In this document: in pieces, positions 12,701-24,233 of the stretch
How the letters are laid out: each line of letters starts with the position of its first letter
How positions within the stretch are numbered: the first letter of the stretch is position 1
NCBI GenBank assembly: GCA_000442125.1
Contig: KE546975.1
Span: 434,001 to 498,000 of the forward strand
Length of the DNA: 64,000 nt
DNA from: Opeltia flavorubescens
Lineage: Eukaryota; Ascomycota; Lecanoromycetes; Teloschistales; Teloschistaceae
Direction of reading: 5' to 3'
The notes under the pieces: generated by a model
What the model was told of the DNA's origin: nothing
The model's input: the letters and a program-made list of their open reading frames with translations, nothing else
Databases searched by the model: none
Position numbers and translations under genes: made by a program

Positions 12701-13028
12701 TTTCACGGTACCCACATCAACAGCCTGGCTGTAGTCTCGAAGCCAGTTGCCGAAGTATACCCGCTTGACATCCATCTTGCTGAATTTCTTCCCGCCAGCA
12801 GCGCGGGACATGAGGATATTAAGCAAGGTGTCTTCAATGTCTCCATGACGCCAGTTTTGGCCTTCAATACGGGCGATGGAGGCTAATCACGTTAGATTGT
12901 GATGATTCAAGTCGTTCATGAAGCGTACCGATGTTCCCGGCGCCGAATGCAGACACCGTAGGAGATAACACAGCCACGAGTACAACGCAGGAGAGCACTA
13001 ACGTCAACGTTGGTGTTGAAGAGGGCAT
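9789..13028 (-). CDS. het-c: Het-C heterokaryon incompatibility protein homologue
   Basis: Minus-strand exons 12929-13028, 12560-12882, 11700-12501 and 9789-11650 give 1028 aa. Residues 1-30 form a clear signal peptide (LTLVLSCVVLVAVL). A Het-C core of roughly 600 residues follows, with GAGNIASIARIEG, NWLRDYSQAVD, YASEGMGI-like text and the HCLEDYSAHSN motif. The C-terminal 400 residues are rich in Gly, Tyr, Glu and Lys with tandem GYGERREEYGG units. In Neurospora crassa, HET-C is a glycine-rich plasma-membrane protein whose allelic differences trigger death of fused cells. The allelic specificity segment lies in the region matching about residues 230-300 here. No HET-domain gene (pin-c type) lies beside it, unlike Neurospora. 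Whether it acts in incompatibility here is inference; the family is also widespread without that role. Confidence 0.93.
9800..10420 (-). repeat. Gly/Tyr-rich tandem coding repeats in the het-c C terminus
   Basis: The 3' coding end of het-c contains tandem units of about 12-13 residues, GGGYGERREEY type, three nearly identical in a row around 10240-10330. Looser GGYGG, QQQ and poly-Gly stretches and CCTCCA/CCACCG trinucleotide runs follow. Such tracts vary in length easily by slippage. A Lys-rich, Ser/Asp-rich block (KKHKKEKKHKKKG) precedes them. Confidence 0.7.
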
Positions 13029-13659
13029 TTTGGCTGTATGAGGAGATGTTGAAGCTCCAAACTATTCGAGTTGTGATTCAATAGATATCCGAGCTGAAAG
13101 AAAGACCATGCAAGGAGTATATGAAAGTGTCAGGCTGCATTGGCTCGTTAGGCACTGAAAAGCGGAGGCTGATTCGTTGATCGGATGGCCGCCAATCAAA
13201 ACGTCCAATGCATGAATGCTCGATGACGTACCCCGTGGGTCGTCCGCCTTTGCATGTACATGGATGAGCAAGCTTGGCAAATAAGGACCACATAAGCTGA
13301 AGGAAGGGGGATCCAGAAGACACGACAACTCAGGCTGCACAGTTTGTCATTTTCTAATTCACAATATCCTAATTATGTACTATTTCAGACGTCCTTTCGA
13401 ATCATCGTTCGAGCCTCAGTACGGCTCCCTGCAGCGTCCAAATGCCCAAGCTTCTACGCTGTTGGGCTTCAACGTGAATACCATCATACCGGGTCAGGGT
13501 GAAAGCCTGCCCTTCGTGCTATGTTTTGAGCCATTCTTCTCCCAGCCAAAGCCACGGACCTCAGCTACATTGGCTTATCGAGAATGATTAATGCCATAGG
13601 CGAAGCAGCCAATCTTTATTTTTGCCACCTATCGGTCGTAGAGTCGGCCGTGTTTGTCC
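13029..13659. other. Intergenic stretch upstream of het-c
   Basis: About 630 bp between the het-c start and the stop of the acyl-CoA dehydrogenase gene, both on the minus strand. It holds the het-c promoter and the dehydrogenase 3' UTR. Only short frames without domains are present. Confidence 0.4.
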
Positions 13660-15081
13660 TCATTTGGTGTATTCCTTTTGCAGCAATTTTGCTATAGTCT
13701 GCATTTGGATATTGCTCGTTCCTTCGTAGATGGCTCCGATTTTGCTGTCGCGAAACATCTTCTCTGCAATTCCTTCCCGAACAAATCCCATCCCACCCAT
13801 CCATTCAATAGCAGATCCACTGACACGACCGGCCACTTGCGAGGCAAACAATTTAGCCATAGCTGCGTCTCGAACGAAATCTTCTCCTGCTTCTTTTTTC
13901 CTGGCTGCGTTGTACACGAGGGCACGTGCTGCCGATATTTCGGTATATGCTTGTGCTAACTGGTGTTGCATCCCTTGGAATTCACCGACCAGTTGACCAA
14001 ATTGTTTACGGTCGTTCCAAACGTAGCTGCAGCTTCGTCAGTCGTTCAATTCCGCTCTGGAGTCAGGAATTCAACTACCTTGCCGCATTCTCCCATGCGC
14101 CGAGGGCAAGCCCGGTCATCTGCGCTGCAATACCGATTCTGCCCTCGTTCAATAATCCAATAGCGTACTTGTAACCTTGACCCTCTTCGCCAAGTAGCTG
14201 ATCCCTAGGGATCTCTACGTCGTCAAAATTCACCACACATGTGCTGCTTGCTCGAATACCCAGCTTCTTCTCTTTCTTTGCAATTGAAAAGCCCTTATTG
14301 CTCTTTTCTACTACAAATGCTGTTATACCTTTGTACCCTTTACTTACATCTAGGTTGGCAAAGACAATGAAGAAGTCGGCTTCCATCGAATTCGTTATCC
14401 ACATTTTCGAGCCACTTATTCGATATCCATCCGATGTTTTCTCCGCCTTCGTTCGCAAAGCGAACGCATCCGACCCTGATGCTGGCTCTGAAAGGCAGAA
14501 TGAGCCAACCGTGTTCGTCGCTAGCTTTGGAAGCCACTTTCGCTTGGATTCGGCTGTTCCGTACTTCAAGATAGCAGTATTAACCAGCGTATTGTGCACG
14601 TCAACTAGAACGCTGACACTCGGGTCTACCCTTGCAAGTTCTTCGATGCCCACAATGCCGGCCGTGAAGTTCATGCCAGCCCCGCCATACTCCTCAGGAA
14701 TCTCAATTCCCATGAGACCCTGTTCGAAAAGCTGTTCCACCAACGCAGGATCCATCGTTTCCGCCTCGTCCATTGCCCGTACTTTCGGCAGTATGGTTTC
14801 CTGTGCAAACTTCGATACCGATTCTGCCATCATGGTTTCGACCTCGGACATGTGGCTGATAGGACTTGGAGGTATAACGGTGTCTAGAACATCCGCTTGA
14901 GCTCTAGATGCTGTGCTGGCAAGGAAGCGAGAGCTGGGATATGTTAGGCCCTCAAAGATGCCGGAGGTGAGAATATAGAGCCTGACCGTTGACGTTCATA
15001 CTGAATGCTGCGAAAGTAGGACGAAGGTCTTGCGGCCGAGCCCCGCCCGCACAATCGTAACGTTCTTGAGAATGAGACCAT
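13660..15081 (-). CDS. Mitochondrial short/branched-chain acyl-CoA dehydrogenase
   Basis: Minus-strand exons 15002-15081, 14079-14933 and 13660-14026 give 433 aa. Residues 1-40 are Arg/Ser-rich (VSFSRTLRLCGRG), a good mitochondrial presequence. The acyl-CoA dehydrogenase fold follows: N-terminal helical domain (IPEEYGGAGMNF), middle strand domain (SFCLSEPASGSDAF, KMWITNS), and C-terminal helical domain with the FAD/CoA signature GGMGFVRE. The catalytic base is Glu about 413 in YEGTSNIQ, the position used by short-, medium- and short/branched-chain enzymes rather than long-chain or isovaleryl types. It oxidises acyl-CoA to enoyl-CoA in valine/isoleucine breakdown or beta-oxidation, giving electrons to ETF. 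The intron at 14934-15001 has a CTAAC branch. The exact chain-length class is inferred. Confidence 0.9.
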
Positions 15082-15581
15082 TCCCGAAAAATACATCAGA
15101 CAATTGAGAAGAGTCAGACGAGTAGGACATGGGATTTTCAAGTTCAAAGAAGGCGAAGAATGGTAGATTTGGGCGGAGCCATGTAATATTTACCACTTCT
15201 CCACCGACCTCGGCTGGGTCGATCTGACCGATGCAAGCCGGTGGGTTCCCTATTCAGATCGTTAGTGTTGGCTTACAGTTGGTTGGCATGTGAAATGCAA
15301 AAGTTCGCCTGCCGTTGGCGACGTGTACATGCTGACGACGGTGATACCTGCGTCAGTGTCACAACTAATGGGTGCAGTCGAGACGCTGATTTGCGTGACC
15401 CTTTCTTGGCGGACGTGGGGCCTGGTGTGGTGGAGGGGCAATGAGGCAACGACTGATGGATGTACCTGCAACATTCATTGAAAACTTGATGGTCTCGCCT
15501 AGCCTATGCGATCCTTGATAGATCCATTGCAATCACAAGCACGCGAGTCATCAAGGAATTTACTGAAAGTCACCATTGTAC
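15082..15581. promoter_or_regulatory. Divergent promoter, acyl-CoA dehydrogenase / spartin-like gene
   Basis: Exactly 500 bp between two head-to-head ATGs. It must contain both promoters and 5' leaders. Short frames exist on both strands (for example 15241-15444), none with a recognisable domain. Confidence 0.4.
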
Positions 15582-17254
15582 ATGATGTCAGGTCACAACG
15601 AACCTCAAGTGCTCTACAGCATCAAGAACATCAGTGCCTATCATATTCAGAATGGGCAAGAGTCACCTATCAGCACCTCAGGGCCGCAGACGCTATCACT
15701 GCTGATGGTTCCTACATCCTCTCCATTTACAGGCCTTTCTTCTGCAGACCCTCAAAGCGCAGCACCAGAAGAGGACTTCTACCTTCATCTTCACCTTCCT
15801 CCCGAGCTTGATCTACCACTGCCGGCAACTACTCAGATCTATCATCAGCCTCCCCAAAGCTATCTTATTCCTAGGTGGGACCTAGGTCCCGACAGCGGCG
15901 CATTTACTCGTATAGAATTTCCCAAGATCGGCACCGGACCAGAAAGAGTCACTCAAGAGGATATCGACACCTTTGAAACGATCCTCGCTCAATGTACCGC
16001 TTTTCTTGAGCGCGCAAAGCCTCCAATGGAGAAGGGCCATGGACAGTACAATCCGGCCAGCTATGCCCCAGGGGAAGGCTATATTGGCCATGGACTGGCC
16101 GGATCCAGGCCCGGGCAGATCGTCTTGGTAGACGAGGACAATGGTTCCATCGTGGGTGAGTTAGGAGGTGGTATGAACATCGTTGCAGATTCGAAGGTAA
16201 ACCCTGGATCGAAGTGTATGTCTCAATAAGCTTTTCCCACAACGTTTCCAGACTNACTTTAACTGCAGTACCTGTCGAGATCCAGCTTCCTCAGGAGGGA
16301 GAAGGAAACCAGATTTATGTCAACAATGCATCGGAGGAGTATTTGAAGATGGCACGGCATCCAGCATATAAAGATTCGGCGCTGGTGCAAAACGCTGCTA
16401 CAGCTTCGCGCTTCATCGTCACCACCACAGGATATCTCGCAAATGCAATGACTTCGGGAGCTGATTCATTCACAAAAAAGACGAGACCAAATCCCAAGCC
16501 AATGACGTTCACACCAACAACGCAGGATAGAATCCGAAAGCTCAACAGCGTGACCGGAAGCGCTGTCAAGTTATCCGCGAAAACGGTAGGCCAAGTCACC
16601 AAACACGCCCAAAACGTGGGTGCAACCCTTGCACGGCGCGGAGAACAGAAGAAGAAAGGGTATGACAAAGATGGACGACCTGTCGATAATTATAAGCCCG
16701 GTCTATTGAACAAATCCATGATGGCATTTTCGACTATTGCAGATGGTATTGATCATGCCTCACGGAGTCTCTTAACGTCCGGTTCAACCGCTGCAACCCA
16801 AGTCGTCGGACATCGCTACGGGGAAGACGCCAGGAATGTCGCCGGTTCTGTTGCAGGCGGCATCAAGAACGTTGGTTTGGTCTACGTTGATGCCTCCGGA
16901 GTGTCCCGTCGAGCTATTGTCAAGAGTGTAGCAAAAGGCATGGTATGTAGTGACTCTCGTTGATTGCTTTTCTTTCAACTCACGAAGTGCTAGGTTATTG
17001 GTAAGGCTCCTGGTGGAGGCGATCTCATCGTTGGAGCCGGGGATGGTGGAGCCATTCCACCTGAAGCAATGCCCGAAAATGGTGGAAAAGACAGCGTCGG
17101 AACCCAGAGTCTTACAGGGGCAGAGAGCCAAGTAGCACCCGGTGTAGGTCAGATCGGCTTTGGCAACGCTGCTCCTGGCGCGGTTTCGGGTGGTCTAGGA
17201 GAGCCCATGGGCCACCAAGCCTTGCCTGGACATGAAACGTATGCGAAGAGATAG
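15582..17254 (+). CDS. Spartin/senescence-domain protein
   Basis: Exons 15582-16215, 16269-16942 and 16994-17254 give 522 aa. The N-terminal half (about 1-210) is Pro/Gly-rich and contains the conserved text VTQEDIDTFETILAQ and PGQIVLVDEDNG. The C-terminal half is the senescence/spartin domain: TTGYLANAMTSGAD, KTVGQVTKHAQNVG, a helix-rich AFSTIADGID, and VAGSVAGGIKNVGLVYVDASGVSRRAIVKS split after residue K-G-M by intron 2. A Gly-rich tail follows. Relatives bind lipid droplets or membranes and help lipophagy in animals; the fungal role is not established. The first intron uses GTATGT one base into a codon (phase 1). Its likely branch site CTNAC contains the ambiguous base at 16255. Confidence 0.85.
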
Positions 17255-19143
17255 ACTGAGTTGATATTATAGAGGCATTGAAAGCATGCATTTGCTTCTT
17301 AACATCCTACAGAAAGGATTTTGATATATTTGAATCTACTTACATGACTCCGCTTTTGTTGGAATAGCTTTGGGGTATTACGATTGGCATCGTTCTAGAC
17401 CGTGAGTCATGGCTGCTCCGTCGACGCCATGGTTTGGTGGCGCCGGATGTCCCATTGTACATACCATTAGCTGCACGTCATCAACCCTCCATCAGAGAAG
17501 GGTTTGAAGAAAAGACAAAAGGACAGAGCGTGTACGGAAGTAGCGTAAAAATCTTCGACGCCATATTCTAATGAGGTCTTGGTAGCTCTTACCTACGAAG
17601 AATCCGATTTTGATATAGAACAGATTTTATTAAATGATCATTGACAACAGACTCTCTTGTTCGATCAGCAATATTTTAAAATTTTCTTGCATTGAGGTCG
17701 ACTAGGTATGCAAACGTTGACGTTGAAGATCGATCAAGCAAAATTAAGAGGAAGTTCGAGCTTGAATTAGATTTAAAATTGTCCCCCACGCAGATCCACA
17801 TCCTCCCGAAAATGAACAGGCGGGTCTGGGGTCGTTGATTGGGTCAAGATCCTCGAGGACAAGGAAGCTCGGGAGTCTGGGCTGGGGCAAGCAAGTGAGA
17901 TGATCTGAAACATCTTAACGGCGGCTGACAACGCATTAACATTGGTTTCCCCCCGGATGCTCGACTGTGTATTATTCTTTTCGGTATTGAACAAAATATT
18001 GCACTTCATCAGGTGAGAGTCGCGCGCCTGATGCTGCAAGACTTTTCGGAGGACATAGTGTAGCCAGTGAATAGAGCAGCCGAGACAGGACTTGCAGCCC
18101 TAGCCGCTTCGCTGTAGCTGTTTGAGAAGACTAGAGGCTATGGGTGTGTGCGTGAGGGATGAATGTGGGACTTTCGGCGCAAAATGAGACATGTGCTTTC
18201 TGTGCTGTGCGACTCCGGGATCCATTCGAGGCAATCGAAGTGATCAGCACAACAAAGTATCAATTGAATAACAATATAATATCATCTTCAAAGGCTATGT
18301 GTGGCTTGTAGCGTCCAGGTTCCACTCGACAGAACTTGCCCCTTTCGGGAGACTGTGGGATTTGAGCTTCTTAGCTTCCTCCAAACGCGCCGTAAACGAG
18401 ATTGCCTGACTACTCCGACGAGTGGACGACCCTCAGCACCATACTCTCCAGCGACGAATCCATCACCGCTCATCCCCACCTCCACCCCCTCCCCCCGTGG
18501 GCCAGGCCGCCGAGTCGGCTTCTCGAGGCCCTGTTGTAGCACGGCGTCAACCTCTCAACGACAGCTACCCAGCGTCGTTGCCGACCGTCGTAGCCATTCC
18601 TCCGCGAACCTCTGTGCAGTCCTCCAGCCGGGGCGCTTTTCGGCCCTGTGTTTACTGCCTACATGCGGCTAACAATCACCAATCATAATAGTGTTTCTTA
18701 TACAACATACAGAGTATGTTACATTGCAATCCTACTTGATGCTCCAGAACAGCTGCTTATGATGAACATGTGAACAGCCCTCTACTTCCGCCCAGTAACC
18801 ATCTTCCGACGCAACTCGCCTCCTCCGCTGCCATCAATAATCACTCTAGGTTGCGGATCGTGTCCTACGGTCCCTGCAACACCTACATCTTCGAACCTTA
18901 TCGTCTTCGTTGCCAATACAAGAAAGCTGCTGCAATACAAAACCCTCAAGCAACCTGTTTGTGGGGGAGCGCATAGAACTGCCAGAAGAAGCTGCAGCAG
19001 CATCCTCCTGCAATTATCTGTAGGCTTGGAAATTGAGCTTTCCACGTCTGTGGGTCTAATCTCCACCAGCTTGCAGGATTACGAGCGTTGCGAATCTTCA
19101 CCTTGTTTCAGGTGTTCTGTATAAGTCGGTCTTGACATTGACA
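17255..19143. other. 1.9-kb intergenic stretch before the Kin4-like kinase
   Basis: No coding gene can be supported. Frames at 18288-18672 on both strands are Pro/Ser/Arg-rich shadows of each other with no domain. The last few hundred bases before 19144 are pyrimidine-rich and probably the long promoter and 5' leader of the kinase gene. Confidence 0.4.
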
Positions 19144-22100
19144 ATGTCAGTGGCCTCCCCGCAAATGCAATCTCCTGTAGGTTCGGGTCCGTACGATATT
19201 GACACGCCCGGACCGTCGCGACATCAATATACCCAACATCAGCCTCCCCATTCTGCGGAATCCAGCCGTAGCCATACGACTACAAAACCCCCAAACACAA
19301 CACAATCATCAAGGAGACCATCAAGAAGACCTAGTGGCAACGCTAGCCAGTCGAGCTCGCAGACAACGCCTCAAGGTCAATATCCTTCGCCTGCTAGTAA
19401 TTATCACAGCAGTAGCGGAACCCCTCACGACCAAGAAATGTCCGTTGCGACCCAATTCGCTCCAATGACTTCTACAACAACGACATCGCCAAGTTACGTA
19501 CGACCTCGGAGGGAGCAAAGAACGCAAGTAGAGCAGCCTGGGGGCCCGCCTATCGCACCTCCGCCAAGAACATCATCCAACCAAGGGAGCAATGGGCAAG
19601 CTCCCTTATATAGTAATCCTGGCAACGATCGAACAGCATCGTCATATCAAGCAGGTCGTTCTGCGGATAACCGACAAGCATCATCTCGGAACACTGGTGC
19701 TGCAGACCCAGCACACCGGGCGAATAGAGATGGACATGCTGTTGTAGATCGTGAGCGTGAGGGAAATGCACCCACAGCAGCAACGGCGGCTCGTTCCAGG
19801 CGGAGAGGTCCAACTTCCTCTGAAGGTCCACAGCGTGCCACTAGTACACGAGATCCAGGAGCACCTTCTTCCCCGGAAAATATACAAGGCCGGTCGACGT
19901 CACACGGGGTACTTTCGACTGCTGCAACAAGCGCAAATAGGGGCTTCGGGGATCAAGGCCAGGTCATCAATCGAGTTGTTGTCACAGACCCGGCAGTTGA
20001 TATCATGCGAGAACAGGAGCGATTGGCAGAAGCAATTCCCGGACTTGATATCAGTGGCAATTCGACAGCGGAGAATGTGACTCCAGAACACACCCAGCGA
20101 CGGAGGGATTACTCCTCGTCAGCAACTTCTTCTTCGAAAAAAGAAACTAACTTTGGAGGTTATATACTCGGCAAGACGCTTGGCGAGGGAGAGTTTGGGA
20201 AAGTCAAATTAGGATGGAGAAGGGACGGAAGCGTCCAAGTAGCCGTCAAGCTCATTAGGCGTGAAGCTTTAGGTGGAAACCCAAGCCGACTACCCAAGAT
20301 CTACCGTGAGATCAATATTCTTCGAGAGCTCTCACATCCGAATATTGTTCGTCTACATGAAATGACTGAAACTGACAAGTATATCGGAATCGTTCTCGAA
20401 TACGCATCTGGCGGCGAGTTATTCGACTACATTCTTCTGCATCGGTATCTAAAAGACAACGCTGCTCGAAAGTTGTTCGCCCAATTGATATCTGGGGTTG
20501 GCTATCTCCACAAAAAAGGTATCGTACACCGTGATTTGAAGCTGGAGAATCTCCTCCTCGATCGAAATAAGAACATCATCATTACAGATTTTGGCTTTGC
20601 AAATACATTCAACCCACAGGATCAGCTCGATGAAGAGATCGAGTACAACCTGACAAACCGCGATTTTGTCAAGCGAAAAGGACTCGAGCAAGTACAAGCT
20701 GACGGAAAACGACGTGGAGACTTAATGCAAACAAGCTGTGGAAGCCCTTGCTACGCAGCACCTGAACTGGTGGTGACAGACTCACTCTACACTGGGAGAA
20801 AAGTGGATGTTTGGAGCTGTGGAGTTATCTTGGTATGTCGCTCGATATTGTGTTTTCCGACAGATTGTCTTACCGAAGGTTACAGTACGCAATGCTCGCA
20901 GGATACCTGCCTTTCGACGATGATCCAGCCAATCCCGAAGGGGATAATATCAATCTGTTGTATAAATACATTGTGTCAACACCACTCACCTTTCCTGAAT
21001 ATGTTACGCCTCATGCCCGCGATCTCCTTAGGAGGATTCTGGTCCCGGATCCGCGGAAGAGAGCAGATCTCTTTGAGGTTGCGAGACACAGCTGGCTCAG
21101 CGACTATGCGCACGTTGTCTCTCATGTGACCTCGAGTACTACCACTGTTGGAGAGATTGCAAACACAGTTGTGACTTCGGAACAGCACGAAACTCCCCTG
21201 CTTGCTCGAAGTGCATCTGTTCGAGAGCCGAGCAAAACACAGCCTCCAGCCGTATCCCCAGTTGGTGGTCTTTCTCATCCGGCTCGTGCGGACCTTAATC
21301 AAAGCGCTGAGAAGGTTAAAGGACCCCGTGATCCGAAGCGGAGAACAGTGCAAGTTGAATACGTGCCGCCATCATCTCAGACAGTCCGGGGAGAAGTAAC
21401 ACCAAGCGTTCAGTCACCGACGTTTGCCGATTCACCTGTGGATGTCGCAACAGTTATACCCAAAACAAGAGCACGAGCCGGGAGCCAGGGCCCCGAAGCA
21501 TATCAACGCCAGATTAGTGGGGCTCCTTCCTCGGCCAAACCATTACCCAGAGATCCTTATACAATGCCCGACATGAGGCTAAATGATACCTATCAAGCAG
21601 TTCCCCCCACTGGTCGCACACAGCAACGACCAGGGACATCCCAACAGCAGATGGGTCCACCTGGTCGGCCGACTAAGGATGTACCTCGTTCCACATCTGA
21701 CTCGACCGGCATTTTTGCTCCAACATCCGGCCCGCCAACCACCAGACCAACCACTGGCGGCTCAATGACCTCAACTGGAGGAGGTCGCTTGCCTTCTCGT
21801 GGTAATTCGTATAGCCAGCCACTTGCTCCGACCGTTGCCGCTACTAATGCGCAGGGCCGACTTGCACAACCGAAGAATGGCAAGCAATACCACATATCGG
21901 CCCCGATGTCTCAAGACGATGCTCAGTATTCCGAGGCGTCTATCGGGCGACCAAGTACCCAAGCTTATAGCACTGCACCAACATTGCCGAGTCAGCGGGA
22001 TGGGCGGGGAGGTCACAAACGTTCCAATACATTCGGGAATGTGTTTGGCAGATCGGGCTCTTTGTTCGGTGGCCGTGCTCAAGCCGCGCACGAACAGCCG

Positions 22101-22955
22101 CCAGCAGAGAAGAGGTACCCTCCAACAAGTATGAAAAGCCCGATTGTAACCGATAGCCCCAGGCTTTCTACANAATCCAAACGGTCAACTTCTTTCGGAT
22201 TCGGGCGGAAGAGCAGTGATTTAAAGAAGAGCAATGACATGGCGCGCCAAGATAAACCGAGGAGGTTTTCGTTGCTGCCGGCTTCCTTCTCCTTCAAAAG
22301 TCTCACTGGCAGTTCGAGAGAGCAATCTACGGAAAACATTCTCCCAGTAACGGAGCGAAGGCAGTCCAGCGCTGCTCAGCAAGGTGGCCCGAGCCGAGAT
22401 CCATCTCGTCCGCAAACCATGTCGTATGGCAAGGAACAAAGTCGGTCCAATAGTTATCGAGTTGATGACGGAGGGCATGCAATATACGACGGCTCCCGTG
22501 AGGGTGATCGAGATACGGCAGCGCAGCAGGCAAGGAAATACATTGTAACCCCCGCCGCGGAGCCTCAGCAGCAACAGTATCTACAAAATGACTCACAATA
22601 CATGGCAGAGCCGGGACCGAGGGTACGGAGGGTGGGACCCTCTCTCGTGGGCGAAGGAACGCCAACCGAGTCGGAAATATCATTGGGAATGAACATGAAC
22701 CGAGGGCGATACCCGCCAGGATTCAATAGCTACGAAGACGAGTCGCCACGTAGCTTGACGCAGCAAGGGAAGAGCACACGGGGAGCGGCAGTGTTGCAGA
22801 AGAACAATCGAAAGTTTGGAGATGCATACGAACAAGAGCAGGAACGAGGATACGGCGCAGGAGGGCAGCATGCTGGAAGTTCAGGCGCAGCACGACGGGT
22901 AATGGATTTCTTCCGGAGACGTGGGAGAGCACGAGCAGGAGATGAGCGGGTGTAG
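19144..22955 (+). CDS. Serine/threonine protein kinase, Kin4 type
   Basis: Exons 19144-20832 and 20886-22955 give 1252 aa. Residues 1-330 are Ser/Thr/Gln/Pro-rich and probably disordered. The kinase domain runs from about 338 to 632: glycine loop LGEGEFGKV, Lys about 369 in VAVKLI, catalytic loop HRDLKLEN about 462, DFGFA about 482, then a long insert before the activation-segment TSCGSPCYAAPE. The insert and that segment match fungal Kin4 homologues (S. cerevisiae Kin4, A. nidulans KfsA), which act in spindle-position checkpoint and septation control. The C-terminal 600 residues are disordered with basic/Ser patches and end in FFRRRGRARAG, a possible membrane- or cortex-binding basic tail. 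Start: first ATG after two in-frame non-ATG codons. The domain is intact; the specific cell-cycle role is inferred from family. One N at 22173. Confidence 0.87.
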
Positions 22956-24233
22956 AAGATAGAAGGCGTCGTTGCTACGAGATACCAGCTATGATGGAAG
23001 GGGGGAATCACACAATGAGCTTACAGCCAATTGGCCCATCCATCCTTCCCCCTTCTAGGATAAGATCAGGACGGGGGCTTTGTATACTTCCAGGCGTTGT
23101 TTGATAGGTCATCTGTGACAAGGGCACTTCCAGCGAGGCGTTCTTGTTCCGTAGGTTTCTTCATTACAGGGCTGCATGAGATTCATGGCTTGGAGCTTCG
23201 CGGGGGATGCAAACAAGAAGCTGGTGGCAGAGGGTGGAAGAATGGAGGATAGGCAAAGTGAAGGAGAGATTGGCATACGGGTGTGAAAGATTAGGTACTA
23301 CTTTCTTGGGTGGGGATTGCAGACCTCTTAGGTTGTCGTCTGTAGGAATCCAATTATGAGTGGGTTTTAGACGCCTTGATTTGATGCATTACCCGATCAT
23401 GCCATCCATCAACAGTTTCTTTAACCTCTCAATAACGTCCATGGCAGTGGAAGACGTACGGCTCGTCAAACCTGCATCTTCGGCTCCTGGCCCCTGTACC
23501 CGACGGATTACGGAATGGTGGCCGTGCGTTGAGGCTTGCTGGTGATCGACGTGCTATGTAATGATGCATCTGTGGGGTAAACGACGACTTTGTACCAAGA
23601 GGAGACAACATCCCCACGTAGAAATACCTTCGACTGAGCAGCCCGGCTACAATATGGGCAGAAATTGAAGCTCGAGAAAGACGGGTCCTCTTTTCATTCA
23701 ACCGGCCCGAGAAGCACCGCATCGGATTGAACATTGAAACCACTACTCGAGCACAACATATCGACTCTACAGGACATGAAGATCCTCCGCAAAAGGGCCG
23801 GTTGAAGACCTGCTGGTTCCCGTGTAGCTAAATCAGAATGACGCCGAAAAGACGCATTAGGAACCTCTACCAGAATACCGCTGCCGGCAATTGCTGGTTG
23901 ATCTTTCCTTCTCCATGTCGCCACTACCCAGAACTCCTCTCCTCTCCGACTGACCACCAATCAGATCCGTGCGGAGCTTCGTCATTGGACCTTGAGCTAC
24001 TCCGTACCTACAGCATGGGCCAAGAGCTTTGACGCAGCATGGATTTTCTTGACCTTGGGGACCGCGGGGACCGGATCTCTTTTGCTCTCGAGTCTGCCTT
24101 CTTCTTCTCTTCCTCGATTTTTATTTATCTTACTGCCAGCAAGGTCTTGCCCTCTCTTGGCTGGCTCTACCTCGCCTTTCTTCTCCTTTGTTTGCTCAAC
24201 TGGTCCAAGATCCGACCACCTCGAGGTTTCACC
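22956..24233. other. Intergenic stretch between kinase and GH31 gene
   Basis: About 1.28 kb. Both genes are on the plus strand, so it holds the kinase 3' UTR and the GH31 promoter. An in-frame upstream ATG at 24039 would add 65 hydrophobic residues to GH31; I regard it as leader. No other gene is supported. Confidence 0.4.

Noticed and set aside
9789-13028. A complete incompatibility locus with a HET-domain partner
   Set aside because: The flanking genes are D-lactate dehydrogenase and acyl-CoA dehydrogenase; no HET domain is visible in the window.
24039-24233. Upstream in-frame ATG as the start of the GH31 protein
   Set aside because: It would place 65 residues with two hydrophobic stretches before a clean signal peptide; the ATG at 24234 has better context and gives a normal secreted enzyme.
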